This document shows, piece after piece, positions 1-8,952 of a stretch of DNA of 13,020 nucleotides. A program made the position numbers and the translations under genes. Under the pieces are notes generated by a model. That model was not told the origin of the DNA. It made no database searches and saw only the letters and a list, made by a program, of their open reading frames with translations. The number at the start of each line of letters is the position of its first letter. Within the stretch, counting starts at the first letter, position 1. This stretch comes from Hemicentrotus pulcherrimus (Eukaryota > Echinodermata > Echinoidea > Camarodonta > Strongylocentrotidae): assembly GCA_003118195.1 (NCBI GenBank), contig BEXV01000133.1, positions 190,720 to 203,739 of the forward strand, in the 5' to 3' direction.

Positions 1-160
1 CCCACCCACCCTTACATCAGTAGCCTTGTAAATGCGCACTTCATTTCCCGAGTAAAAATTAAGTTTCTCCCAATCGTCCCAGTGGCCCACCAATGGCTGG
101 ACTCACTGTTTCAGGTATCGAACCCGTTGCCCATACGGGAATCGCGTTAAGCCTATGAAA
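1..160 (-). mobile_element. Candidate tRNA-derived SINE (partial, at window edge)
   Basis: Read on the minus strand, 114-124 gives GGTTCGATACC, an exact match to the Pol III B-box consensus GGTTCGANNCC. About 30 nt upstream, near 143-157, lies an A-box-like TAGGCTTAACGCG. This A/B arrangement and spacing is what a tRNA-related SINE head shows. No cloverleaf can be folded convincingly, so it is not a tRNA gene. The minus-strand body continues leftward to a G-rich tail (GGGTGGGTGGG) and off the window edge, so the 3' end and target-site duplication cannot be seen. Inference rests mainly on the B box; a chance match is possible. Confidence 0.4.
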
Positions 161-2140
161 AGATTTTGGTAGTCAGGGGGTAATCGAGTTTTAAAAAATG
201 GATCTACAGGTACATGCATTTCTTTCTTTTAATGTCTTTTGTTTTTCTGTATTTCCAGACTCTTGTCTTTGTCTCCAAAATACTACCTCGAAAATCATAG
301 CCTTTAGCATTGGTCATAATGGACTAGCCTTGATATGAATTCTTCCATGACGTACCGTGAATACTTTTCTTTGTTCTTACATTTTTGCATTTATTTTATG
401 TATATGGTTTAATAACAATACTGATCTTTGTCAGTTGTATACATAAACTTCACCGAACAGTTCAGTATACCGTACGAGTCAAGGTGCCCTTCACCTTGTG
501 AATACATTTGTATTTATTGTGTATGAAGTGATATTTTCTCTTTGCTCGTTGAGTATTGTGCAATATAAATCTATTATCTTTATTAATATAAAACTATTCT
601 CATTTTCATTTTGTCTTATCAGCTAGTACAGGGAATGATAACACGTTTTTCTATCCCATCAAATTTCTACTCCTAGAGGTCATTGTTGTATTTGAGAGCA
701 TTTTGGTTATGGGTCGTGATCTGATGGCACTAGTAATACCACAACCATTTAAAAACCATCACCTCTGAAGAAAAAAGTGCAAAAGATATTCACAGACAAC
801 CATTGTGCCACACTACCATAGTAGCCAATAGTAGCCAATGCTACGTTTTGAATTTGGGAGGGTCAAAATGATGATTTGTTTCAATTCAGTTCTGTCAAAT
901 ACAATTTATCTTCTCCTGACCGATATGACCGAAATGAATTAAAGCCTCTAATTGACCCCCACCCCGGCACAATTAACCTCCAAACATCTCTGTATTCATC
1001 CTCTTCTAAACAGAACACCTTGTCAAAGATAATTCGTCAATGCACGCGTCAAAAACTTGTTGTGGGATAATTTCATTATTCTGAAAAACGGAATGATTGA
1101 ACCATTAAAAGTAATATATTTTGGTCCCATTATCTTCACGGAGGTCGTGATTGAATGTATATGAAATTTATAATTTTGTATAGAGAATAGGGAAAGAGGG
1201 GTAGGGGCCTGAAGATTATCTCTCATCGGGTCAGGCTTTTCAAGACGAAAAAAATGTGGTCAACACCTCGATATAGATTCAATGGAAGTCAAGTAAAATA
1301 GCTGTTCAATTACTTAGTCCCTGTAATTTGGGACGAGGTGTATAGCGGACACTCCTTTTTCGTGATGTTACAGGGCTGTGAATACTCCATAATCTCTGAC
1401 AAGTATTATAATCAAATGTAATAGATTGAATCGGGTGAATTGATGGCTGCATGACTAAATTATGAAGCAGAAGAACTCCAAGAGCGGAAAGAATATAAAA
1501 TGAAGCATACAAGTATCTTTGAAGAACTTTATAGTTTTCTTTAAAACTTAGGCTCTGAAATAACTATGGTGGTCTATTCAGGCACATTCTGCCTTAGTCA
1601 TTTATATGAATATTCAATTTAAATTCTCAAATAAATACACAGTATTGGTTTATAGATGCTTCTCCAAAGTATACGTAGAGGGAGGGGGCAGATCAGAAGA
1701 GAAAGAATCTCACATTTCAGTGTGACTTGGCCCGATTTAGTCAAACATACCCGATTAAAAGTCGTATTCAATATTCATCCTTCAAGTTAATCCATAATCC
1801 GTTCCTGCTAATCCTCTTTTTATCCTTTATTTCTTTCATCTCCGAAAGTAGAACTGTATCAGTCTCACCCTCCGGTGGTGTGTTTCCAAACAGAAATGAC
1901 TCAATTATTGATTTAATGTGTCGCTTTTACAATTGGCTTATCTAAATGTATCGACAAGACGACTTATGCATCAACGAACATTAACCACGGAGGTGCGAAA
2001 CAGAGCGGGTCATTCCTGGAGACCGGTAGCCATGCATGAAACCGACACTGACATAATGATCACTGACACTAAACCGAAAAAACATAGAAATACATAAGGA
2101 AATGGAGAAAAGAGTTCCAAAAGGTTCACAATATATACCG
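161..2140. other. No gene recognised
   Basis: AT-rich DNA with stops in all frames. The few open frames of 60-70 codons (for example 876-1070 on plus and 1306-1512 on minus) have no recognisable domain and no convincing splice-site bracketing. A 10-bp near-tandem duplication, GTAGCCAATA then GTAGCCAATG, lies at 821-840. I see no RNA gene here. Confidence 0.5.
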
Positions 2141-2141
2141 A

Positions 2142-2336
2142 CAGCCCACGAGACTGACAAAAGACAGAAAAATAATGTACATAAGAGAAGATTTAATTTA
2201 TTAAATGTCGTTCTATAAGTGTATACCCTCTGAAAACTATATGGTGACCGACGTTGTCAATGATGTGGGCTGTTGGTCTCATCAGCCGTCGGTCTAAGAA
2301 CCCTCAATAAATTAGTCATGTTGGTCTCATGGGCTG
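2142..2336. repeat. Imperfect inverted repeat with inner direct repeat
   Basis: CAGCCCACGAGACT at 2142-2155 is the near reverse complement (12 of 14) of GGTCTCATGGGCTG at 2323-2336. The 11-mer GTTGGTCTCAT occurs at 2271-2281 and again at 2320-2330. The roughly 195-bp interval could be a small foldback element, but no target-site duplication was identified. Confidence 0.3.
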
Positions 2337-4064
2337 AAGCCAAAACAGAGATTAAACCTTCAATTTATTTGACAGATACTTTTTAATCTTGCAACATCGA
2401 CATTTTGCATTTACAGAACTTGCAGCATTGATGAGAACTTTTGTGGAATTCCGCTGTGGTCCGCGCCAACGTATTAATGTGGTTGATCTACAGTATATCA
2501 TTATTATTATGTCCACCTGACTAAAATGTTCCCGCTTTGTTTGAACATGATTCAATGGCACCTTCTCTATATTGACTCTGCTCAATGATTTATGACAAAT
2601 CATCATAATACGTGGAGTAATTTATGTTAAGATTTCAAGATCACTCCCCACGTAGTAACTGACATACAAATCAAAAGCTGAACATCAACAATACACGTGT
2701 TAATCACTTCATTTTCAAGGATAATTAAAATGGAGTCTAGCACTGTTTGACATCATCAAAGACTCTATCTGGTATTCTCTACAAATTCTCAATTTTATCA
2801 TAGTATTCAATACGTTTTTTTTATATTATTCATGAAACAGTTAGTGCAAGCTCCCCGTCCCGTTTGGAAGTTCCTCAAAAGGAAGTGAATCCGGCTTGTC
2901 TGAGTGGGTTTTCAGTATACGGGGCAGCCGGGGTAAAATCAACCCATAACCCCCAACCCTCCCAGACCTCCAGTCCCTCTCCTGTCTTGAGAAGGTTCCG
3001 CCGCCCCTCCCGCCTTAAATTAATGTCTGTATACGCCACTGTCATGTCAGCTTTGGCTCTATAGTTCTCATACTGCATGGTCAATTCCATTCGAATCCAG
3101 GTCAATTTTCATGAACAGAAGATGGATTGTATTCGATTCTTCAACAATGATTAATAGCCCTGTAAAACAGTTATAAAAGCAGAAAAAGGATGAAAAGGAA
3201 TATTTCCTTGTTTTCGTTGAAGAGAGATGTGACCCTGCCTTTGTAACCGTGTCAAGAAGACTAAAATCATTAAAGTCTAAACTGGACAAAATTATGAAGA
3301 GACGTCTTTGTATATCCCTCAAAAAAATTATGAAGTTGGTCAAAGCATGACAGGACCCATTGAAGACCAACAAGACTGTACAGGTGGACAAGGACATTGT
3401 GTTGGTCTGTTGTTTACTGCGTAAAGTCGTAATCATTACGTTTATGAGGTAAGATATAACTATTGACTTGTGTGACGTACATCCTGTATTTTATATATTC
3501 CTTCTTCAAATTCATCGATTCATTTTAATCTTTAAGTTCTTTGAAAATGAAATTAGAAAATAAGAGAATGAATGCTGGTGATTATATTTTCAAGAATTTG
3601 TATCAAGATCAGCTTTGTGCAGTATACAGGATACAGATTGTTGTAATGCGAAGGTATACATAAATACTAATTCTAAGAACCAAACTGCCAACAAAGCGAG
3701 TACAAAAAAATATTTTAGGCCTAGAAATAGTCTAATTACGTTTAACAGTTGATATAATTACCACACAAACGATATCATTTAGTTTGTACATCAATGCAGA
3801 TTACAATGGTGGTTCCGTGCTTGGTAAAGCATAAAATCGTCTCTTTTATACCAAACTAGTTTGATTGACATTTCAATTTCGTTCTAGAGATGGTAACCGC
3901 CCACTCAAAATACCTGTACACAATATGAAACAAACATTATATTGTTTGACATCAGAAAATCTCTTTGTCAGATAGCAAAAAGGTATAGCAACTTGAAGAT
4001 AGATTTGATCCCGATAACCATTGAACTGGGTTCGTTGAGTAAAACAAATAAGAAGAATGTCGTT
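2337..4064. other. No gene recognised; C-rich patch and a two-strand open stretch
   Basis: A pyrimidine-rich, GC-richer patch lies at about 2850-3060. It ends in CGCCACTG (3034-3041), which resembles the terminus of hAT-like elements seen elsewhere in the window (CAGTGGCG when read inward). From 3068 to 3436 the minus strand has a 122-codon open frame, the longest in the window. The complementary plus frame over 3060-3436 carries only two internal stops. Neither translation matches a family I recognise and no splice sites bracket them well. I call no gene. Confidence 0.4.
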
Positions 4065-4157
4065 TCCCTTGGCGAGGCTCGAACCTACAAACTTCACATG
4101 TCTAGGTATTAACTATAAAGTACAGGCCAGTGCCCAAACTTTTTGCGCCACTGTGGA
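4065..4157 (-). pseudogene. tRNA relic D (decayed tRNA-Ile(UAU)-like)
   Basis: The minus strand keeps clear tRNA-Ile(UAU) landmarks: CAGTGGCGCAA at the acceptor/D-arm side, CTGTACTTTATA across the anticodon arm, and the T-loop GGTTCGAGCCTCG. The D-loop is expanded and rearranged, the acceptor arms no longer pair, and an extra T disrupts the anticodon loop. The 3' flank shares the CCCCCTAATAAAA-type plus-strand sequence with the intact copies, so it is part of the same tandem family. It is probably not functional. Confidence 0.75.
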
Positions 4158-4216
4158 TAGTTTTCACTTAGTTAAGACTGTGTATCACCAAACCACAGTT
4201 CCCCCTAATAAAAAAG

Positions 4217-4221
4217 AAAAA
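4217..4221 (-). terminator. Pol III T5 terminator of tRNA copy A
   Basis: On the minus strand a run of five T residues follows the mature 3' end by about 5 nt, and a T6 run follows at 4210-4215. Runs of four or more T residues are the standard Pol III stop. Confidence 0.8.
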
Positions 4222-4226
4222 CCGCA

Positions 4227-4335
4227 TTCCCCAGGTGAGGCTCGAACTCACAACCTCCGCATGCCTACAACGTAGCCAGACGGCGCTGGGTACTGTCTAT
4301 AAGTACAGCGCGCTAACCAATTGCGCCACTGGGGA
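4227..4335 (-). tRNA. tRNA-Ile(UAU), intron-containing, copy A
   Basis: This gene encodes the isoleucine tRNA that reads AUA codons. On the minus strand the 74-nt mature cloverleaf is complete. The acceptor TCCCCAG pairs with CTGGGGA over all 7 bp, and the D-stem GCGC pairs with GCGC. The anticodon stem is CTGTA/TGCGG, with two wobble pairs, and the anticodon TAT sits in the loop CTTATA|A. The variable loop is 5 nt, the T-stem is GTGAG/CTCAC with loop TTCGAGC, and the discriminator is A. CCA is not encoded. A 35-nt intron (4263-4297) interrupts the anticodon loop after position 37, the standard eukaryotic site. The A and B boxes are internal to the gene. Compared with copies B and C, acceptor pair 3:70 is C:G instead of U:A, changed on both sides, which argues for selection on the fold. 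The first pair is U1:A72. Confidence 0.93.
4263..4297 (-). other. tRNA-Ile copy A intron (35 nt)
   Basis: The intron runs from GACAGTACCC to GTTGTAGGC, between A37 and A38. It is one base shorter than in copies B and C and differs from them in the hairpin loop. As in the other copies, its 3' part can pair with the anticodon loop. Confidence 0.88.
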
Positions 4336-4403
4336 TACTAATGGTCGCTTGATTAAGACCATGAACCACAGTAACTGTTCCCCTATTAAAAAGACAATCT
4401 TTT

Positions 4404-4488
4404 TCATCCAGTTTGGTTCGAATTCACAAATCCTTCCCACCTCACACGGAGTGGAATACAGCGCGATAAACTATTGCGCAACTTGAGA
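4404..4488 (-). pseudogene. tRNA relic E
   Basis: The minus strand reads TCTCAAG, then a recognisable D-arm (GCGCAATAGTTTATCGCGC) and CTGTA anticodon-stem start, then a T-loop TTCGAAC. The acceptor and T-stems no longer pair and the anticodon region is scrambled. It resembles relic F more than any intact copy: both share AATAGTTTATCG and GGATTTGTGA. A T5 run follows its 3' end. It is best read as the second, decaying member of a duplicated two-gene unit. Confidence 0.75.
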
Positions 4489-4523
4489 CAATCTAATTCA
4501 TAATCGCAACAGTTCCCCCTAAT

Positions 4524-4530
4524 AAAAAAA
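4524..4530 (-). terminator. Pol III T7 terminator of tRNA copy B
   Basis: A run of seven T residues on the minus strand starts about 8 nt beyond the discriminator base. Confidence 0.8.
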
Positions 4531-4538
4531 TAACCATT

Positions 4539-4648
4539 TTCTCCAGGTGAGGCTCGAACTCACAACCTCCGCATGCCTACAACGTAGCCAGTCGGTCGCT
4601 GGGTACTGTCTATAAGTACAGCGCGCTAACCAATTGCGCCACTGGAGA
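4539..4648 (-). tRNA. tRNA-Ile(UAU), intron-containing, copy B
   Basis: This is an intact 74-nt cloverleaf on the minus strand with anticodon TAT. Acceptor TCTCCAG/CTGGAGA pairs completely; the D-stem is GCGC/GCGC with loop AATTGGTTA. The anticodon stem is CTGTA/TGCGG, the T-arm is GTGAG TTCGAGC CTCAC, and the discriminator is A. The 36-nt intron (4575-4610) sits after A37. The exon sequence is identical to copy C and differs from copy A only by the compensated 3:70 pair. The animal tRNA-Ile(UAU) genes I know also carry an intron at this place; in yeast the intron is needed for pseudouridine formation in the anticodon, which may apply here by analogy. Confidence 0.95.
4575..4610 (-). other. 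tRNA-Ile copy B intron (36 nt)
   Basis: The intron can fold an internal hairpin, GTAC-CCAG / CTGG-CTAC, with one C-C mismatch and a 7-nt loop. Its 3' segment TTGTAGG can pair with loop residues 32-37 (CTTATA). That pairing includes C32 with the G three bases before the 3' splice site, the A-I pair recognised by eukaryotic tRNA splicing endonuclease. Confidence 0.88.
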
Positions 4649-4722
4649 TGGTTGAAATTTTATGGTAGTCGCTTGATTACAACCATGAACAACAGTCCCT
4701 TCTAATAAAAAGACAATCTTTT

Positions 4723-4822
4723 TCATAAAGTGTGGTTCGAACTCACAAATCCCTCTCACCTCCCTGCTCCGGATATACGTAGTGAGAAAGTACAGCTCGA
4801 TAAACTATTGTGTAACTTAAAA
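4723..4822 (-). pseudogene. tRNA relic F
   Basis: The minus strand keeps a D-loop-like AATAGTTTATCG, the CTGTACTTT anticodon-arm start, and a T-arm GTGAGTTCGAACCACAC in which 4 of 5 pairs remain. The acceptor arms (TTTTAAG against TTTATGA) and the D-stem are broken, and the anticodon cannot be assigned. It is paralogous to relic E and lies at the same place relative to its neighbour, so the pair moved as part of a duplicated unit. A T5 run follows it. Confidence 0.72.
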
Positions 4823-4878
4823 CGGTCTAATTCATAAAGGCTTATTTGAGACCCCGCACAGTTTCCCCTAATAAAATT

Positions 4879-4882
4879 AAAA
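4879..4882 (-). terminator. Pol III T4 terminator of tRNA copy C
   Basis: A T4 run lies 3 nt past the discriminator base, with a second T4 at 4873-4876 as backup. Confidence 0.75.
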
Positions 4883-4885
4883 CCA

Positions 4886-4995
4886 TTCTCCAGGTGAGGC
4901 TCGAACTCACAACCTCCGCATGCCTACAACGTAGCCAGTCGGCCGCTGGGTACTGTCTATAAGTACAGCGCGCTAACCAATTGCGCCACTGGAGA
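4886..4995 (-). tRNA. tRNA-Ile(UAU), intron-containing, copy C
   Basis: This is a complete minus-strand cloverleaf with the same exons as copy B: U1:A72 acceptor TCTCCAG/CTGGAGA, GCGC D-stem, anticodon TAT, T-loop TTCGAGC and discriminator A. The 36-nt intron (4922-4957) differs from copy B at a single hairpin-loop position (GCGGCCG against GCGACCG). This is the rightmost copy, and the first transcribed in the array direction, though each tRNA gene has its own internal promoter. No further copy lies to its right. A T4 terminator follows closely. Confidence 0.95.
4922..4957 (-). other. tRNA-Ile copy C intron (36 nt)
   Basis: It has the same position, hairpin and anticodon-pairing 3' segment as copy B. 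Confidence 0.88.
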
Positions 4996-5153
4996 GGGTT
5001 ATAAACAGATGGTACAATTAACGATATGAAACCAAAGACGGCATTAGGCATTTTTTGCCCTTTTCTACGTTATTAGAACTGGAGCAAATCGATGAATCGC
5101 AACCACAATGATTTTTTTTCGTTTATAATAGCGGTTATCTGGAATGGCTTGTT

Positions 5154-5189
5154 CTACACTATTGTTATAGTTACTACACTATTGTTATA
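5154..5189 (+). repeat. 16-bp direct repeat
   Basis: CTACACTATTGTTATA occurs twice, separated by 4 bp. Confidence 0.85.
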
Positions 5190-5885
5190 ACGATAATAAA
5201 TATATGTCTTATAGAGCAGTTTTGTGCCTCCATCATTATTTCTATTTGAATATTTTAGAAAGCAGTGGCCACACAGGACGAGTTTTCTTTCGGCAGTATA
5301 GCAATTTTATACTTTTTTTAATGACAAACCGCAAAACTAACAATCTGACTTTTTGTCTTCTTCTTTTTAAATCTGAAAAATATAATTTACCCTAAGCTGG
5401 TCGGGAAATTTGAGAATCTGATTTTGGTTGCTGTGTTGTCATTACTTCAATAAAAAGTAATTCAGCTACCTACCCCCCCCCCAATAAAAATGCTGTAGCA
5501 ATGCGCCTCTGTGCCCTGTAAGATTAATCATTAATTTAGGGTGAGAAAATACCTAGTCCTTTCGCCGTAAGCTTTTATCAAAATGTTATTGTATGCAAAT
5601 CAGCTCTCCACATAATTATATCTATTTTGGATTTCACCGCTCGTAAATAAAGATGCGGTTTGGTATTATTGCCCAAGTCTTAAACAGCATTAGTCTGTAA
5701 ATATTTATATCAGAGTATATTATCAAAATAACAATATATGTATATGCATCGATATTAGACTGATAAACTAACGAATCTGGGTTAATTGGTATTTGCTCGA
5801 AAAGCACTATAGAAGATGCTGTCTATGTGATGAATTTACAAAATAGGGAAAGAAAATAAAATCCATGTATTTATAAAAAGTGACT

Positions 5886-5916
5886 CATCATCATCACCAT
5901 CATCTTCTTCTTCTTC
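5886..5916. repeat. CAT/CTT triplet microsatellite
   Basis: Interrupted CAT repeats run directly into CTT repeats. Confidence 0.85.
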
Positions 5917-7051
5917 AAAACATGTTGACGGCTGGTTCGTGAATTGAATTGTAATTGGGACATTGTAAATGCAGTGAAAAGAGAAACTACTTGAGCATGT
6001 TATAACAGTAATATAACACTTTTAATGATAATAAACATGCTCCTGATCTTGATTTTTCTAAAAAGCTACACCGTCATTATTTTTCTTTCGCACCGTCGCT
6101 GAATCCGCCGTTAAAGTTTGGCAGCATTCTACTCCAAAACCGCAACACCGCACGCATCAACTTTGCGCTGACACCAAATCGAACTTACCCCAAAAGAATG
6201 AAAGAAACTATTGACAATAGACAATGGGGGATTTAAAACCAGTTAATATCTGAGCCATTTCGATCGCAAATGTCCATGTAGTTTTCTTTCTTAAACACTT
6301 GACGTCGATTTGGCATACCTTTTATCTGAAATCATCATTTGACTTCTATTTATATGTGCATTAGCTTTTAAAGAGGAACAGGCAACTTTTTGTTTGGTGT
6401 CTATTGGTACGGCAGACACCGCAAGTGCCACTTAAAATCAATTCAGAAATGATAAAGTTTACAATTCGTGACGTGGGTGGAACAATGCAAGCGATACAAT
6501 ATGATCATTGATAGCTGTGTTTAATTTTCAACGTATTCCGAGGCAATTTACTTTTCAATAGGGGGTATAATTCTGTGGTTTTTAATTATCTTTTGATAAA
6601 GTATCATGGCGGGTTGTAGTTTGCAATGAAGTAAAAAAACTGCATTAAGATTAATGTTGATGATGTGTCTGTCAATCGTATCCAGTGAATTGTCAAATCT
6701 GTTTTGATGTTTTTATTTTTTCCACCTTGAATTCTTGAAGTTTATAGAAAACGTTGAGTCGCGGTAGACCACGCCAATCGGAGCTATTGTACCGTAACCG
6801 TTTCATGTTTTCTTGTTTCTTCGAGGTCCTCAATAATTGAGAATGGCACATTCAAATGTGAACTTTAAAAGATTTATTCTTGTTGCACGGTTTCCAAGTA
6901 AACACAAATCAACTGAATTCATGAACGAGAGAAGCTGGAGCATCTAAGCATGTGCCTTTCAAAGAAAAAATACATGAGTTGCCATAATTTAAAACACAAT
7001 TATGATTGATGCCTGTCATAGTCGATAATGACAACTCGACAAAATAAGAAT

Positions 7052-7259
7052 CAGAGGCGTAGCGTGTGTCAAGCAAATGAAGGGACACTGACATCTGCGG
7101 CAGAATTGGGGGAAACAGGGGGAAGGGGGTTGAACGGCCAAACTCGACGGATTATAACAAGGCGAGTATGGGAGAGAGGTCGTTCTTTAATATTTTTTTT
7201 TCTCTTTGCTTTTATTTAGGGGGCATGGACCCTTTTGCTCCTCCGTAGCTACGCCACTA
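7052..7259. mobile_element. MITE-like element with hAT-like termini
   Basis: The left end reads CAGAGGCGTAGC. The right end, read inward from 7259, gives TAGTGGCGTAGC, so 10 of 12 terminal bases match as an inverted repeat. Termini of the CAGTGGCGTAGC type are common in non-autonomous hAT-like elements of invertebrates. The 208-bp interior has G-rich and T-rich stretches and no transposase. No convincing 8-bp target-site duplication is visible in the flanks, so the copy is old or the assignment is imperfect. Confidence 0.45.
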
Positions 7260-8152
7260 ACTAAAAGGTATCTCTTTTTCTCAATAAATGCCTATAGAAC
7301 AAAGTAATGTGTCGTATAGATCACACCATTATAACCACGCACTATTAAGGTAGGAAGCAAACCAAAACACTTCTTACTTTATATATTTTGTATAGTGGCC
7401 GTCAACTCGTCGTTATTCTATCTCTTATCTGTAATTTCGCCCTTGCATAGTTATGAATGCACTTTCACTGAAAATGATATCTTACGTAAACGTGTCCAAA
7501 CCAAGGATTTGATAAAACATTTCAAGATGTCATTGAAAGATATATATACAATAGACAGGCTAATGAGACGCGATAGACACTGCAACTAGAAAGTAGGCAT
7601 AACATTGATGAGACCAATAATAGTTTTTACAGTCATCTTATAGGCATTGTTCGGGCAGTATTAATGAGTAAGGGATTCGTCCTTTATAACACGCTGTTGG
7701 TATATTCTTAGCCTCATCCTCGCCCAATGTCCACAGTGATTCGAATTCCTAAACCAACCCGTCATCATCACTAACTGTAAAAGAACATGGTTAGTGATGC
7801 CATTGAAAGCCAAAGATCATTATTTCGTCATTTCCTGGACTCAGATTCCGTTTGTATTTGTCTGAGCTTGTCCCTTGGTCATCATGGACCTACTACGAAT
7901 TGGTTGATAGGCACATGTCTGTTGATATCGCTCAAATTGGCATCGACAAGACAGCCATTACAACGTTACTGTGACTTGTTTCCCCGTAGCCCTTGATGGG
8001 TTAAGCAGACTAAACCAATTTGAGGTTGATTGGTCTTAAACTAGTTATCTAGTTAGTCAAGTTTCAGTTATAGAGCGTGTCTTGGAAATTGCTGCCTACG
8101 TAATGTATCTACCCACCGTCTATAAAGTACGGGTAATGTAAATGTGTGTATG

Positions 8153-8156
<4 letters not shown>

Positions 8157-8192
<36 letters not shown>
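8157..8192. repeat. (TC)18 microsatellite
   Basis: 36 bp of uninterrupted TC repeat. Confidence 0.98.
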
Positions 8193-8196
<4 letters not shown>

Positions 8197-8857
8197 TCAC
8201 TATCTCACAAGCTAAATCTTTCTACAGAGATGTCACAGACGGATCATGTAAATGGTAAAATGACAGCGATAGTAGAGCTGATGAACTGAACACTGATACG
8301 AAGAACAAAATAACCCTTTATATTATCATAAATATAAACAATACCAATAACCAGTGACAAATTATGTATGAGAAATGTAGACTTTATCCGCGCCACGCCG
8401 ATCTTATTAACCCATGTGTGTCCCTCGATGTAAATAGTTTGAAGCAGATAGGTTTATATTTTTGTCTGTTTCCATGACTACAAGATGGATATGCATAACA
8501 TTGCATAATACTAAAATACATTTCATTTTCACCAACAATTGGCAGCAAGTGATCCATCATTTTCATGGCATATTTATCAATAAAATATTTGTTTTTCTAG
8601 ACCACAGCTATTCATGGCATTCCAGTTGTTGTCCACACTCATATAATATTTGGATGGATGTAAATAAAAGGTTAGCAGTGCAGTAGCGGAGAAAAACAAA
8701 CTTTCTATTTCTTCAGAATTCGTATAGAATTGACAAGACCTAATCCATTCGCCTTAACAATTTTTAGTCAAGTGATAATCTATGGAATTAAATGTAGTTG
8801 AAATTGCATTTTTCTATCAATCAGAAAGAGCTAAATTTTACAACCCACAATTTTAGT

Positions 8858-8952
8858 TAAACCTGTTTTGACGAAAATGGGTCATGGTAAACAGTACAAA
8901 ATCAGGTATTTATTGTACTTTTTAAGATAGGGTGTACATTTTGACAGGTTTA
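8858..8952. repeat. Nested inverted repeats
   Basis: Outer arms TAAACCTGT (8858-8866) and ACAGGTTTA (8944-8952) are perfect complements. Inner arms AGTACAA (8893-8899) and TTGTACT (8913-8919) are also perfect. A further 10-bp pair, GTAAACAGTA (8887-8896) and TACTGTTTAC (8994-9003), crosses these. Confidence 0.45.

Larger units (their letters stand above)
4065..4995 (-). repeat. Tandem tRNA array: alternating relic and intact copies
   Basis: Order along plus is D(relic), A(intact), E(relic), B(intact), F(relic), C(intact), all on minus. Start-to-start distances are 312 nt (A to B), 347 nt (B to C) and 319 nt (E to F). Flanks are shared by class. Intact copies A and B have GCTTGATTA-type plus-strand flanks on the right. 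Relics E and F are followed by TCTAATTCATAA. Nearly every member has a C-run plus TAATAAAA block on its left. The simplest reading is tandem duplication of a two-gene unit of about 310-350 bp. Confidence 0.85.
5000..7051. other. No gene recognised; simple repeats and a GC-richer island
   Basis: The stretch is AT-rich with frequent stops. It contains a 16-bp direct repeat (CTACACTATTGTTATA) at 5154-5169 and 5174-5189, a C10 tract at 5473-5482 and a CAT/CTT triplet tract at 5886-5916. A GC-richer block lies at about 6090-6195, with a roughly 50-codon plus-strand open frame. I recognise no protein domain and no RNA gene. Confidence 0.5.

Noticed and set aside
4057..4486. Plus-strand open frames of 72 and 83 codons across the tRNA array
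   Set aside because: They are antisense to the tRNA genes and relics and repeat only because the array repeats.
4404..4822. Relics E and F as functional tRNAs of another isotype
   Set aside because: Acceptor and T-stem or D-stem pairs are broken in both and no anticodon can be placed in a proper 7-nt loop.
4842..5051. 69-codon minus-strand open frame over tRNA copy C
   Set aside because: Its central part is translated tRNA sequence (QWRNWLARCTYRQ).
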